A DNA stretch of 64,000 nt from Candidatus Rifleibacteriota bacterium (GCA_018818125.1 JAHISQ010000034.1:94592-158591); one strand, 5' to 3'. Counted from the first letter of the stretch, positions 9,598-17,736 are shown. Notes: generated from the sequence alone by a model not told the origin. Translations and numbers: made by a program.

Positions 9598-9671
<74 letters not shown>

Positions 9672-9682
9672 CCGAAAAACAG

Positions 9683-9711
9683 GGCCTGGATTCATTCAGG
9701 CCTTTGTTTTT
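9683..9711 (+). terminator. Intrinsic terminator between the two tRNA-Met genes
   Basis: GGCCTG (9683-9688) pairs with CAGGCC (9697-9702) around an 8-nt loop, followed by TTTGTTTTT. It ends the Leu-fMet transcript, so the next tRNA needs read-through or its own promoter. Confidence 0.7.
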
Positions 9712-9715
9712 ACCC

Positions 9716-9789
9716 GGCAAGGTAGCTCAGCTGGTCAGAGCTCACGGTTCATACCCGTGCGGTCGTCGGTTCGATTCCGACCCTTGCTA
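9716..9789 (+). tRNA. tRNA-Met, elongator type (anticodon CAU)
   Basis: 74 nt. The acceptor GGCAAGG pairs with CCTTGCT (terminal G-U), discriminator A. The anticodon arm CACGG-TTCATAC-CCGTG matches the elongator Met pattern seen in other bacteria (GGTTCATACCCGT). A tRNA-Ile2 with lysidine-modified CAU cannot be fully excluded from sequence alone. CCA is not encoded. Confidence 0.88.
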
Positions 9790-9823
9790 GTGTAAGATGG
9801 TCTGACAAAGACCGACAAAGATT

Positions 9824-9858
9824 AAGAAGCCCCGCTCCAGTAGCGGGGTTTCTTCTTT
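9824..9858 (+). terminator. Intrinsic terminator after the tRNA cluster
   Basis: CCCCGCT (9830-9836) pairs with AGCGGGG (9842-9848) around CCAGT, extended by A-T pairs, and is followed by TTTCTTCTTT. Position and shape fit the end of the tRNA-Met transcript. Confidence 0.8.
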
Positions 9859-10016
9859 ATCCGAACATCTCAGATTACGCTAGATTATCTCATATTTACC
9901 ACACTGACCGTGGTGTGATATTGACAACTATACGTAATCAAGTAAACCATATCGCTGGGTCATGCTCAATTCCAGGTTATCATAAAAGCGAAAGTTGACA
10001 AGCATTGTGCGGCTGG

Positions 10017-10487
10017 CTATTTTGATGCGTCGTAGTTTCCGTCGGGATCAAGCCTGATGAGTTTAAGCAGTTCATCGAGCCGGCGCGGAGCGTCCTGACT
10101 TCCATGCAGACTGCATTCCAGGATGTAATCGGTGCCGGAAGCGACAGTACTGATATGGCAGACTGGCAGAGCATTTTTAGGAATTGGCAGCTCATGGAAA
10201 TAGCCCTGCACCTGGTCCTGCAGGCTCTCTCTGAGATATTTCCCCTGGATGAGCTCGTTCATACGTTTGTTTATCAAGTCATTGACTGCCTCTACGGTTT
10301 TTTCTACCTCTTTGTGGTCGATAAAATACAGTTCAATGGCGCCTTCAAGCACTCTCATACTGGCAAAGCATGAAATTCCAGTCGCCTTTACCCGGTTAAG
10401 CCGTATTTCCTTCAACATGGATGAGCCACCGACAACTGCGGCGATCAACATCATCAGCACAAATATTACTACCAGAAGACGTTTCAC
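10017..10487 (-). CDS. Pilin-like small membrane-anchored protein
   Basis: 156 residues. A very hydrophobic N-terminal helix (LLVVIFVLMMLIAAVVGG) is followed by NRVKATGISCFASMRVLEGAIELYF, which resembles the segment after the N-terminal helix of many major pilins (CxxNMxxIExAIExY). However, no G-F-x-x-x-E prepilin peptidase site is visible, so processing is unclear. Three cysteines occur in the mature part. The start is GTG 10487 with GGGAG at about 8 nt. A 29-codon mini-gene ends 13 bp upstream on the same strand, so the two are probably one transcript. The pilin comparison is by eye and tentative. Confidence 0.6.
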   Translation of the reverse strand: MKRLLVVIFVLMMLIAAVVGGSSMLKEIRLNRVKATGISCFASMRVLEGAIELYFIDHKEVEKTVEAVNDLINKRMNELIQGKYLRESLQDQVQGYFHELPIPKNALPVCHISTVASGTDYILECSLHGSQDAPRRLDELLKLIRLDPDGNYDASK

Positions 10488-10500
10488 AAGATGATCTCCC

Positions 10501-10590
10501 TCAAAGATTAAAGGCTATATGCCCGGCCGCCACAGCTGACACAACGGGCTGTTTTTCACAGTTTTCACAGTCTTCAGATTCTTCTGACAT
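10501..10590 (-). CDS. 29-residue CxxC mini-protein
   Basis: A short ATG frame of 29 codons with an excellent ribosome site (AGGAGTG, 6-7 nt before ATG 10590). The product begins MSEESEDCENCEKQ and ends in a small hydrophobic tail (VVSAVAAGHIAFNL). The CxxC pair in an acidic context could bind a metal. It lies 13 bp upstream of the pilin-like gene and is read in the same direction, so it may be a small protein in its own right or a leader that couples translation. It is too short for homology judgement. The ribosome site is the main support. Confidence 0.5.
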   Translation of the reverse strand: MSEESEDCENCEKQPVVSAVAAGHIAFNL

Positions 10591-10659
10591 TATTCACTCC
10601 TGTAAAAAAAATCTTATCATAATCTTTATCTGATCTGAACTTATTCGTCAGCGCTGGAT

Positions 10660-11565
10660 TTAACAGGCTTTTGTGATGTACCGTTTCAATTGCAGAACTG
10701 CCAGTTCTTTGGCCTTCGCTTCAACCTCAATGGTAAAATCAACGGTGAGACTGCGCCAATACTCTGGAAAATCGGCAGGATCAATGTAGTCGTGGTGGCG
10801 GTGGGGTTGTTTGCCGCCCCAGCCTTCGATCGGGCTGGAAAGATGAAACATCGGCTCGCGGTTCCAGGTCTGCAGGGCGGCATCGCTGGCTTTTTCCAGG
10901 CTCAGGTTGTCTGGCAGGCAGCGATGATGATGAACATCATAGACAAGCGGAATTTTTAGTTTGCGGCAAACGGGTAGAAGTTCTGCGGGTGTATAGGTTC
11001 TGTCATCATTTTCAATGGTCAGTCTGCTCTGTGCCGCTGGCGACAGCTGCGTAAAAGCTTCGATGAATCGCGCGAGAGCCGATTTTTTGTCGCCGTAACC
11101 ACCGCCGCCGTGAACATTGATGACATCGACACCGACCCATTCAGCAACCTCAGCCTGGTATTCAATTTCGGCCAGCGAATTGGCAACCGTCTGCGGATTA
11201 GGAGAATTCAGCACGACAAACTGGTCAGGATGAAACGAAGCGCGCAAGCCATGTTGGCGCAACAGTTTGCCGCATTCGCAGAAGGTCGCGATTATTTTTT
11301 TTCCTTCTGGCAGGTCTTCTACTCGATAAGTAATCTGGGGATGGGTCTTTAACGGCAATATCTGGCTGTTGATGCGAAAACAGCCAATGCCAGTGTCAGC
11401 ACAGAAGCCGTAGGCCTGTCTGAGCGCTTCGGCATTGCTCAGACACAGATTTGACAGCTTCAGCAACTGTTGTTCTCTGCTCATTTTGAGCAAATGGGTC
11501 GCAGTTGTCGTAGAAAACTTTATCGGTTGTTGTTTAAAAAGGCAGCATAGTCCGAGTCTGATCAA
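10660..11565 (-). CDS. uvsE: UV damage endonuclease UvsE/UVDE
   Basis: 301 residues, the usual length. UVDE is a TIM-barrel, metal-dependent enzyme that nicks DNA 5' of cyclobutane dimers and 6-4 photoproducts, starting an alternative excision pathway. The family N-terminus MIRLGLCC is present, followed by conserved pieces: FRINSQILPLKTHP, RASFHPDQFVVLNSP, VINVHGGGGYGDK, RLTIENDD and PLVYDVHHH, which carry the His, Glu and Asp metal ligands. The start is TTG at 11565, chosen because it fits the family N-terminus; the ribosome site there is weak. It is a single gene, separated from its neighbours by short gaps, and there is no other repair gene in the window. Confidence 0.93.
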   Translation of the reverse strand: MIRLGLCCLFKQQPIKFSTTTATHLLKMSREQQLLKLSNLCLSNAEALRQAYGFCADTGIGCFRINSQILPLKTHPQITYRVEDLPEGKKIIATFCECGKLLRQHGLRASFHPDQFVVLNSPNPQTVANSLAEIEYQAEVAEWVGVDVINVHGGGGYGDKKSALARFIEAFTQLSPAAQSRLTIENDDRTYTPAELLPVCRKLKIPLVYDVHHHRCLPDNLSLEKASDAALQTWNREPMFHLSSPIEGWGGKQPHRHHDYIDPADFPEYWRSLTVDFTIEVEAKAKELAVLQLKRYITKAC

Positions 11566-11705
11566 GGTTATTACCTGCTTCGCGATATTGCAGCAGTTTA
11601 GCGCTTGCTGTGGGATTTTACAACATAGAAGCCAATAATTGCCGAGGCTTTTGTAAGCTCACACACGGTCAGACTAAGTCTGCCAGGCCTTAAATCAATC
11701 TTGCC

Positions 11706-11734
11706 TTGACTCTTTATTGACCTGATGATAATTA
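11706..11734 (+). promoter_or_regulatory. Possible promoter of the OmpA/PA14 gene
   Basis: TTGACT (11706-11711) with GATAAT at 15 bp or TAATTA at 17 bp, about 40 bp upstream of the TTG start at 11775. Either reading has one imperfect element, so this is a tentative call. Confidence 0.4.
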
Positions 11735-11774
11735 CCATAGTCAGATTTTATCAATAAGAAGAGAGGACAAAGCT

Positions 11775-12956
11775 TTGAAAACCTATAGAGGTCTTATAAT
11801 AAGTCTTATTCTTACCGTATTTTTTGGCTTAATCGTTCTGCCGGGCGGCCTTATGGCGCAGGATGCGGCTAACGAAATTACAGAAGAAGTTGAATACATC
11901 GAAGAAGCCCAGGAAGACAACCCTGAAGAAGCTGTTGACGAAGCGGATGAAGATGAATCCGAAGAGGAAGAAATTTCCGTGGCAGATGAAGAGGCCGAGG
12001 AACCTGTTGAAGAAGAGCTCGAAGAACCAGTTGAAGAAGAAGGCGAGCAGCCAAATAACAAGGCATCTGAAAAAGCCGGGGACTTTGGCAGCAAAGACGC
12101 TGGCCTGTATAATCTCAAGGGCAACCTCTACTTCCTTCCGGAAGATATTGAAGAAATGCCGGCTGATATAGAATCGCGGCCTTCTCAGGGCGTGCTTTAC
12201 ACTCAGAGTCTGAACATTCCTGAACGATCATTCACGGAAGGGTTTCCTGGAGTTACCGACAGATATGAATTTTTCGGGTTGATTTACCAGGCCAGATTTC
12301 AGGTGGAAAAAGCAGGCAAATACGGCTGGAGCCTTCATTCAGACGATGGCAGCCGGCTCTGGATCGATGGCAAAGAAGTTATCAACAACGACGGCGTTCA
12401 CGGTTTTGAATCACAATCCAGTAAGATTGATCTTGGCGTCGGCATACACGACATCAAAGTCTGGTTTTTCCAGGGGCCGGCTAATTATCTCGGCATACAG
12501 CTTTTTATCGAGCCACCCGGTGAAGATAAACGCATTTTTAACATCACAGAGTTTTCGAAGGGTTTGCAGAGTACGATTGCACAGACCAATGCCGAAGCCA
12601 CTAAAGAAGGCATAAAAATCAATTTTGACGCGGCGGTGCTTTTTGATAGCGGAAAATTTGTCTTGAAACCAACCGCTGCACCGACGATCAAGTCGGCAGC
12701 TGAATTGATTTCGGCTTACCCCCAGGCTTTGGTTAAAATTCACGGCCATACTGATTCTATTGGTTCTGATCAAGATAACCAGAAGCTTTCGGAAAATCGT
12801 GCCGATGCGGTAAAAACTGCCTTGTTGTCAGCCGGAACCCCGTCTACGATCAAGTTTGAAGTTGCCGGATTCGGAGAAAACAGCCCGATCAGCACAAATG
12901 ATAATGAAAAAGGCAGACAGAAAAACAGAAGAGTCGAACTCTATATTCAGCCATGA
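11775..12956 (+). CDS. OmpA-family protein with acidic repeat region and PA14 domain
   Basis: 393 residues. In order: a signal peptide (to about residue 29, cut near LMAQ); a Glu/Asp-rich stretch at 31-95 with EEPVEEE-type repeats; a PA14 domain at about 105-255 with the hallmark YGWSLHSDDGSRLWIDG; and an OmpA/MotB peptidoglycan-binding domain at about 275-393 (FDSGKFVLKP, GHTDSIGSD, LSENRADAV). PA14 domains bind carbohydrate, and the OmpA domain ties the protein to the wall. The protein probably lies in the periplasm or under the outer membrane. The start is TTG 11775 behind GAGAGGA. The stop overlaps the next start (ATGA), so it is co-expressed with the transglutaminase-like gene. The acidic region may bind cations. 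Confidence 0.88.
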   Translation: MKTYRGLIISLILTVFFGLIVLPGGLMAQDAANEITEEVEYIEEAQEDNPEEAVDEADEDESEEEEISVADEEAEEPVEEELEEPVEEEGEQPNNKASEKAGDFGSKDAGLYNLKGNLYFLPEDIEEMPADIESRPSQGVLYTQSLNIPERSFTEGFPGVTDRYEFFGLIYQARFQVEKAGKYGWSLHSDDGSRLWIDGKEVINNDGVHGFESQSSKIDLGVGIHDIKVWFFQGPANYLGIQLFIEPPGEDKRIFNITEFSKGLQSTIAQTNAEATKEGIKINFDAAVLFDSGKFVLKPTAAPTIKSAAELISAYPQALVKIHGHTDSIGSDQDNQKLSENRADAVKTALLSAGTPSTIKFEVAGFGENSPISTNDNEKGRQKNRRVELYIQP

Positions 12957-13174
12957 CAGGAAAGCGGGTATCATTGCTGATCGCCCTTTCTTTGATTCTT
13001 CTAGCCGCTGTGCCGCTATCAGCTCAGCCAGAAGCAGGTGAGAATCCCCTTGGGAACAGTCATCTTCTCCGGCTTGAAAACTTTGCAGCAGCTGTTCGCG
13101 AGCAGGTGCTGACACCCGATAACGAGCCCTTTTCGCTGCTGGCAGTGTTAAACAGAATTGGTTCTCCCCTGTAG
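12953..13174 (+). pseudogene. N-terminal piece of the frameshifted transglutaminase-like gene
   Basis: 73 codons starting with a signal peptide (VSLLIALSLILLAAVPLSAQ). The frame stops at TAG 13172-13174, just after a run of four C (13166-13169). The next frame continues the same protein without a gap (the peptide would read IGSPVAVAEFVKNG), so one C appears to be missing. Either this is a sequencing/assembly error, a real frameshift mutation, or a programmed shift. ATG 12953 overlaps the stop of the OmpA gene, which supports the start. Confidence 0.7.
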
Positions 13175-13176
13175 CT

Positions 13177-15015
13177 GTGGCAGAATTTGTTAAAAATGGG
13201 ATTGCCCTTGAGCCGTATTCGGGGATATTACGCGGACCTGCCGGAACAATCGCGGCCAGAACCGGAAACGACTGGGACCGCGCTGCTCTGCCACATGCTC
13301 TTCTGGCATCCGCCGGCTACCGCAGCCGGTTTCTAGTAATTGAACGGACCGAAGATGAGATGCGGACTGCAATAAAAGAGTTTCTGCAACGACGAAATAC
13401 CTGCAAAGTCTATGAGCTCGATCTGCCGGTAAGTGAAAAAGAATTGCCCCCACCGTCGGCAATCTTCAGACAATTCAGGTTTAGTCAGCAGAATCGCATT
13501 CTTCTGGCTGAAAAAAATGCTGAGAATTGGCGGCAAACGCTGAATCAGGCCGGCGATATTGTTGCAACAACAGCTTCAGAAGCTGAAGCTATTCTATTTA
13601 AAACCGGATTTACAGAGGTTCCTGATTTTGAAGAATGGCACGGTCGGCTACTTGGTAAAGTTCGCCAGACAGTTCTGGTCGAGCTTTTGGATATTGATTT
13701 TCCGAAAACCTTCTGTCTCGACCCTTTGATGGCTGAGATCACGCAAGAACGTCTCGCTGAAACCGAAGTTTTTGAGGAAATTCCTGAAGAATTAAGAGCC
13801 AAATTGGTCATGCGTATAATTCTACAGACTGGAACCCCTGATGCGCTTCAAGATAAAACCATTCTTGAACATGCACAATTCGCTGGAACCCTCTTTCACC
13901 AGCCGATTCAACTTCAGATTTCTCCAGTCTATGAGCACCCTGAAAAAAAGCCTGCACAGACCTGGACACCGGAAGAGTGGGCCGCTAACCTCGCCGGATT
14001 TTCCAAATTTCAGGCGGTTCTTTATCTCAATGAGAAAATGATGACGTCAGAAATATTTGATCTGAGTGGAAAAATCAGTATCACAACTTCTGATCCCAAT
14101 GTTGACAATGCCGGGCAAATCGGCGATGCCAATCAGGGCCTCTGGGGCGGTATGTTTACCGAAAATGAGGGTGATTCTGACAAAGAGTCTGATTCAGAAC
14201 CAACCGTTCTCGAAGCGATCTTATTCGAGCTGGAAATGGCGATCCCTGACGAAGGGCCAATTTTGCAGCGATGTATTCTTTATGGTCGTTTGCGCAACGA
14301 GGTTTCACCAGTGTGCTCTATCGATCTGCTCGTAAATGAAGGCCCGATTCGCCCCAATATTACCGCCTGGATGGCTCTTGAAGCCTTTGCTGTCAACACC
14401 CCGGTTCTGACATCGACAATTCGCTCAATAGACCCGCATCGATTCGAGGAAGCCCAGGGATTTCAGAGATTTCCGCAAATGCTTCACAACTGGCTCACCG
14501 GAAGAATTGCGCTGGCTAACCGAATGCTGCAGCAGAATCAAGATCTTGCCTGGTTGCCCGGGCCTTCGTGCATCATGAAAGCGGTATCTCTTAAAGTTGC
14601 TTCGGGTTCGAAGGAAGTTTCGACTGAAGTCGCTCTTGATGTGGCCTTTGACCTGCAAACTCTGTTTCCACGAGATGAGGCGGCGGCAAAGAAAGCCTTT
14701 TCTGCCAACATCGCCCTAGGTTTTGCTGAAACCGCCCTTGAAGCTGTGCTGCTCGGACAGAAGAATCCTGGCGCGGCGACCGGCGGCCCCGTTGCTGATT
14801 GGCTTGCTGCAAGGGTGGCCGGCGAAAAGCCGAGCGTATTTCCGCCAGATTTTGCAGTTGAAGACATCAAAGATAATTTCACCGACCTTGCCCAACAGGC
14901 GATTGTCGAGCACGAGGGCGGAAAGCTTCTGATCAGGCCTTTCACGGATCGCTTTTCATCTCTATCACGTCGTAAAGAATCCTTCAGAAAAAATGAGCTT
15001 AGTTACAAAAACTAA
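13177..15015 (+). CDS. Transglutaminase-like secreted protein, main part (downstream of frameshift)
   Basis: 612 codons from the GTG at 13177, but the natural protein begins at 12953 in another frame. Near the start it carries EFVKNGIALEPYSGILRG and then a stretch around RTGNDWDRAALPHALLAS and AGYRSRF, the pattern of transglutaminase-core proteins in which the catalytic Cys is replaced by Asn or Ser (here N-D-W-D). Protease or ligase activity is therefore doubtful, and it may be a binding module. The rest (about 450 residues) has no domain I recognise and is rich in Glu and Phe. With its signal peptide, the joined protein would be exported and co-expressed with the OmpA/PA14 protein. Confidence 0.7.
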   Translation: MAEFVKNGIALEPYSGILRGPAGTIAARTGNDWDRAALPHALLASAGYRSRFLVIERTEDEMRTAIKEFLQRRNTCKVYELDLPVSEKELPPPSAIFRQFRFSQQNRILLAEKNAENWRQTLNQAGDIVATTASEAEAILFKTGFTEVPDFEEWHGRLLGKVRQTVLVELLDIDFPKTFCLDPLMAEITQERLAETEVFEEIPEELRAKLVMRIILQTGTPDALQDKTILEHAQFAGTLFHQPIQLQISPVYEHPEKKPAQTWTPEEWAANLAGFSKFQAVLYLNEKMMTSEIFDLSGKISITTSDPNVDNAGQIGDANQGLWGGMFTENEGDSDKESDSEPTVLEAILFELEMAIPDEGPILQRCILYGRLRNEVSPVCSIDLLVNEGPIRPNITAWMALEAFAVNTPVLTSTIRSIDPHRFEEAQGFQRFPQMLHNWLTGRIALANRMLQQNQDLAWLPGPSCIMKAVSLKVASGSKEVSTEVALDVAFDLQTLFPRDEAAAKKAFSANIALGFAETALEAVLLGQKNPGAATGGPVADWLAARVAGEKPSVFPPDFAVEDIKDNFTDLAQQAIVEHEGGKLLIRPFTDRFSSLSRRKESFRKNELSYKN

Positions 15016-15200
15016 AATCGTCGATTTTTGTGCTGACGGAATTTTGTAAAACCGGCCGGCTGCCAGATAAAGCAGTAAACTTCAATGAGGATTTCACAGA
15101 TGCGGAGATATCTTAAGGAACGCAAAAAAGTTCTGTGCCAGAAGTTTCCAATGAGTTACTATTGCCTCAACAGGATTTAGAAAAGTATTGGAGCAGCGAC

Positions 15201-15863
15201 ATGATAGAATACGCCTTTGAACTGGATGATGGGAAAAAGATCGGATTCAAGGTTCTACTTAATCGAACCCAGGAGTTTGCAAAAGAGCCGGGCTTATATC
15301 CTTCATGGACTCTCCTAAGCTTCAAGAAATGCACAAACTGCCCTCTTTCTGAAAATGATCATCTCTATTGCCCCGCAGCGATAGATATCAAAAATGTGAT
15401 TTCTGAATTTGCTGAGATTTCTTCAATCAAGGAAATGAACGTAGCGGTACAGATCCGCGACCGAACCATCAGAAAAAGATGCGATGCACAGACCGGATTA
15501 AACTCTCTGGTTGGACTATTAATGGCAACCAGTGCCTGTCCGATTCTTTTTCGGCTTAATTCTCAGGCAAAATTTCACCTGCCGTTTGCATCTTTCAATG
15601 AGACTCTTTATCGCACCGTCGGAGATTACCTGATAAAGCAATATTTGACAAAAAAAGAAGGTGGCATTCCCGACTTTGAACTAATAGGACTTGAGGCTCT
15701 TTACAAAGATCTGGCCTTGCTGAATTCTTGCTTCATTGAAAGAATTAAAGCAGTAGCCAAACTCGATTCATCCTTAAACGTTATAGCCAATCTTTCAAGT
15801 CTGTCCACGATTGTTCATATGTCAATTGGCGACCAGCTGAAAGCCTTCAAAGACTTAATCTGA
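15201..15863 (+). CDS. Unknown protein with CxxC...C cysteine cluster
   Basis: 220 residues from ATG 15201, which has GGAG at 7 nt. A GTG at 15135 would add 22 poorly convincing residues. It is cytoplasmic by composition. A short beta-like N-terminus (IEYAFELDDGKKIGFKVLL) is followed by KKCTNCPLSENDHLYCPAA, a three-cysteine pattern suggestive of metal or cluster binding, and then a mostly helical C-terminal region. I do not recognise a named family. It stands alone, with no same-strand neighbour closer than about 375 bp downstream. A weak 26-codon frame (15100-15180) with its own GAGGAT site overlaps the upstream region and could be a leader. Confidence 0.6.
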   Translation: MIEYAFELDDGKKIGFKVLLNRTQEFAKEPGLYPSWTLLSFKKCTNCPLSENDHLYCPAAIDIKNVISEFAEISSIKEMNVAVQIRDRTIRKRCDAQTGLNSLVGLLMATSACPILFRLNSQAKFHLPFASFNETLYRTVGDYLIKQYLTKKEGGIPDFELIGLEALYKDLALLNSCFIERIKAVAKLDSSLNVIANLSSLSTIVHMSIGDQLKAFKDLI

Positions 15864-16238
15864 TGCGTATTCTGGTCAGTCCGGCCACCGACAATGAAGA
15901 TTTTGCTTTCTAGCTATTCGATTCCTGCATTACCAGCAAAGATAAAGCTCGATCTGAAAATGCCACTCGCAAGGTTGTTGTTCTGTGCGTGTTTTTACAG
16001 CATATTTCTTTTTGTTGCCGGTTATTGGAGCTGGATAAAGTAAGGTCGGGTTAAATGATTCTACCCTGATGGGCGGACTGGCGACAAAAAATGCTTGGCA
16101 TATTTCGAACAGACTGTATGAATGCGAAAGAATTCGGCAGATTCTTAGAACAGCACCCTATAAGCTGAATGCTCTTGATAAAGAACCGACAGGTGATTAG
16201 AATATAAGCGAAACAAAATCAGCACCGCAGGAAAACAA
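15864..16238 (+). other. Intergenic region with one weak short frame
   Basis: 375 bp without a convincing gene. A 43-codon ATG frame (16069-16200) lies just before the PAS gene but has no ribosome site and an unremarkable basic product. No terminator hairpin or repeat was noticed. Confidence 0.4.
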
Positions 16239-16703
16239 ATGAACAACAACCAGCTCGCTGTCCTTGCCGGCAGCATGGATCTTTTGAAGAAAATTCACGA
16301 AACCACGCAAGATGTCTACTGGGCTATCGACAAGACCGGTTGTTTTGTCTTTGTAAGCCCTTCTGTTTATCAGCAACGCGGCTATACTCCAGAAGAGGTT
16401 ATGGCCATGCCCGCCATGGAATCAATCTGTGAAGAAGACCGCGACCGCGCCGAAGGAACTTTTGCCCGTGGGCTCGAAATTATCGGAAAAGGCTTGACTC
16501 GATTGCCAGCCAGCAACGTACGCCTGCGCCAGTCACACAAGAATGGCGGCTACATCTGGACAGAAGTCGTCAGTGAATTCTTTTTCGACGACAATCGTGA
16601 GTTTAAGCTTGTCCTGGGAATGAGCCGCAACATCGACGCACTCGTCGCTGCCGAGCATGAAATCGCCAAATTACACGAAAAGCTTGAGAAATCCAGGGCC
16701 TGA
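16239..16703 (+). CDS. Single PAS-domain protein
   Basis: 154 residues, made of one PAS/PAC unit and nothing else. The core pattern is visible: YWAIDKTGCFVFVSPSV, then QQRGYTPEEVMAMPAMESI, and a PAC-like end WTEVVSEFFFDDNREFKLVLG followed by MSRNID. A short coiled tail (EIAKLHEKLEKSR), like the linker that usually leads to a kinase or cyclase, ends abruptly. It may sense a small ligand or redox state and act by binding a partner such as the histidine kinase 1.2 kb downstream, or it may be a remnant of a larger signalling protein. ATG 16239 follows CAGGAAAACAA. Stand-alone PAS proteins are known, so truncation is not proven. Confidence 0.8.
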   Translation: MNNNQLAVLAGSMDLLKKIHETTQDVYWAIDKTGCFVFVSPSVYQQRGYTPEEVMAMPAMESICEEDRDRAEGTFARGLEIIGKGLTRLPASNVRLRQSHKNGGYIWTEVVSEFFFDDNREFKLVLGMSRNIDALVAAEHEIAKLHEKLEKSRA

Positions 16704-16764
16704 AAGTTGAACCCTGGCTAAATGCACTGATAATCCTGATCTTTCCAATAAACACACTCCTCAC

Positions 16765-16784
16765 TCTTTACAGTTCTTTACAGT
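16765..16784 (+). promoter_or_regulatory. Tandem 10-bp repeat upstream of the EF-hand gene (regulator box)
   Basis: Two perfect, adjacent copies of TCTTTACAGT (16765-16774 and 16775-16784). The 10-bp phasing is that of OmpR/CpxR-type response-regulator sites. The same CTTTAC-N4-CTTTAC core occurs upstream of the histidine-kinase gene at 17737-17752, which suggests a shared regulator. Confidence 0.55.
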
Positions 16785-16809
16785 TGTTAAGAATACTTAA
16801 TGAGACTGA

Positions 16810-16827
16810 TTCGACTTTTTTGTCGAA
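16810..16827 (+). other. Small inverted repeat TTCGAC/GTCGAA
   Basis: Six-bp arms TTCGAC and GTCGAA around T6, between the tandem repeat and the EF-hand gene. It could be a weak hairpin in the 5' leader or an operator. Confidence 0.3.
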
Positions 16828-16912
16828 ATACTGAGTAAGGAGGTTTGATTGCCCACAAAAGAGCAATTAAAAAGGATTGATTTCAGCAGCGAAAGTGTCA
16901 GGAGGCATTTTT

Positions 16913-17662
16913 ATGAGCGTAAGCAGTGTATCCGGGAGTTCCTTATGGACTCAGATGCAGCAGTTTCAGACGGGAAAAGCTAAACTGCAAAAAGCAGATC
17001 TTGAACAGATGCTGCAGCAGACCACAGGAACTCAAAGTCAAAGTCAAACCCAGAAAGCCAATCCCTTTGATTCCATGCTATCGGCGTTTGATGAGATAGA
17101 CAAGAATCAGGATGGAATCAGCATTGATGAGCTGGAAAGCTACGCCAGCGAAAATGGCATGGTTCAAGGTACCGGCAGACCGCCAGGACCGCCTCCAGGG
17201 CCACCACCTTCTATGATGAGTGAGCTGGGACCAAAACAGGGTGGCGCAGGTAAAATGTCTGAGAGTGTCAGCAAAGAAGAGCTTCTTAATATTAAGACAC
17301 AAATGGAATCAGAGAGCATGGATGTCCCTGAACAGCTTAGCAACATGATATCTAACTTCGATTCGCTTGATACCAACCAGGATGGCAAGGTTTCAATTGA
17401 TGAAATGCTGGCCGCACAGGAAGATACATCTTCAGAAAAGACAGATACCGTTGGAGCTCAGAAACTCGACTTTCTGAAACTTATCGAAAAGTATGCAAAC
17501 GAGTATTCTGCAGAATCAACTTCGGAATCAACTTCTGACACGTCATCAGACGCAAGCAAAGACCTGGCCATAAAGTTTATGCATGCCATGAAACAGTATA
17601 ACAACTTTTCATCGTATTCAAATCAGGATATGACCTCATCATTGTTCAAACTCGACGCCTGA
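16913..17662 (+). CDS. EF-hand calcium-binding protein with Pro-rich linker
   Basis: 249 residues from ATG 16913 (AGGAGG at 8 nt). No signal peptide is seen, and the Ser-rich start SVSSVSGSSLWTQMQQFQ is shared with the paralogue at 61296-62021. EF-hand 1 at residues 63-73 reads DKNQDGISIDE and is one residue short of the 12-residue loop. EF-hand 2 at 153-164 (DTNQDGKVSIDE) is canonical. Between them a GRPPGPPPGPPP linker occurs, then a KMSESVSKEELL helix. The product probably binds Ca2+ and changes shape. It lies 203 bp before a CpxA-like kinase whose sensor region also holds a PPGPPP stretch, and the two share upstream repeats, so a common signalling role is likely. Confidence 0.8.
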   Translation: MSVSSVSGSSLWTQMQQFQTGKAKLQKADLEQMLQQTTGTQSQSQTQKANPFDSMLSAFDEIDKNQDGISIDELESYASENGMVQGTGRPPGPPPGPPPSMMSELGPKQGGAGKMSESVSKEELLNIKTQMESESMDVPEQLSNMISNFDSLDTNQDGKVSIDEMLAAQEDTSSEKTDTVGAQKLDFLKLIEKYANEYSAESTSESTSDTSSDASKDLAIKFMHAMKQYNNFSSYSNQDMTSSLFKLDA

Positions 17663-17736
17663 TTACCCGTTACGGTTTTTCAACATTTTGATTTTGGGCT
17701 GTTCCATCTGGGGCAGTCCTTTTTAGTTTGTGATTC

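Noticed and set aside
11783..12124. Ser-rich minus-strand frame opposite the acidic OmpA region
   Set aside because: It is the mirror of the GAA/GAG-rich repeat, with no ribosome site.
15100..15180. 26-codon basic frame upstream of the Cys-cluster gene
   Set aside because: It has a fair GAGGAT site but no further support.
16069..16200. 43-codon frame before the PAS gene
   Set aside because: No ribosome site and no recognisable product, kept only as a note in the intergenic entry.
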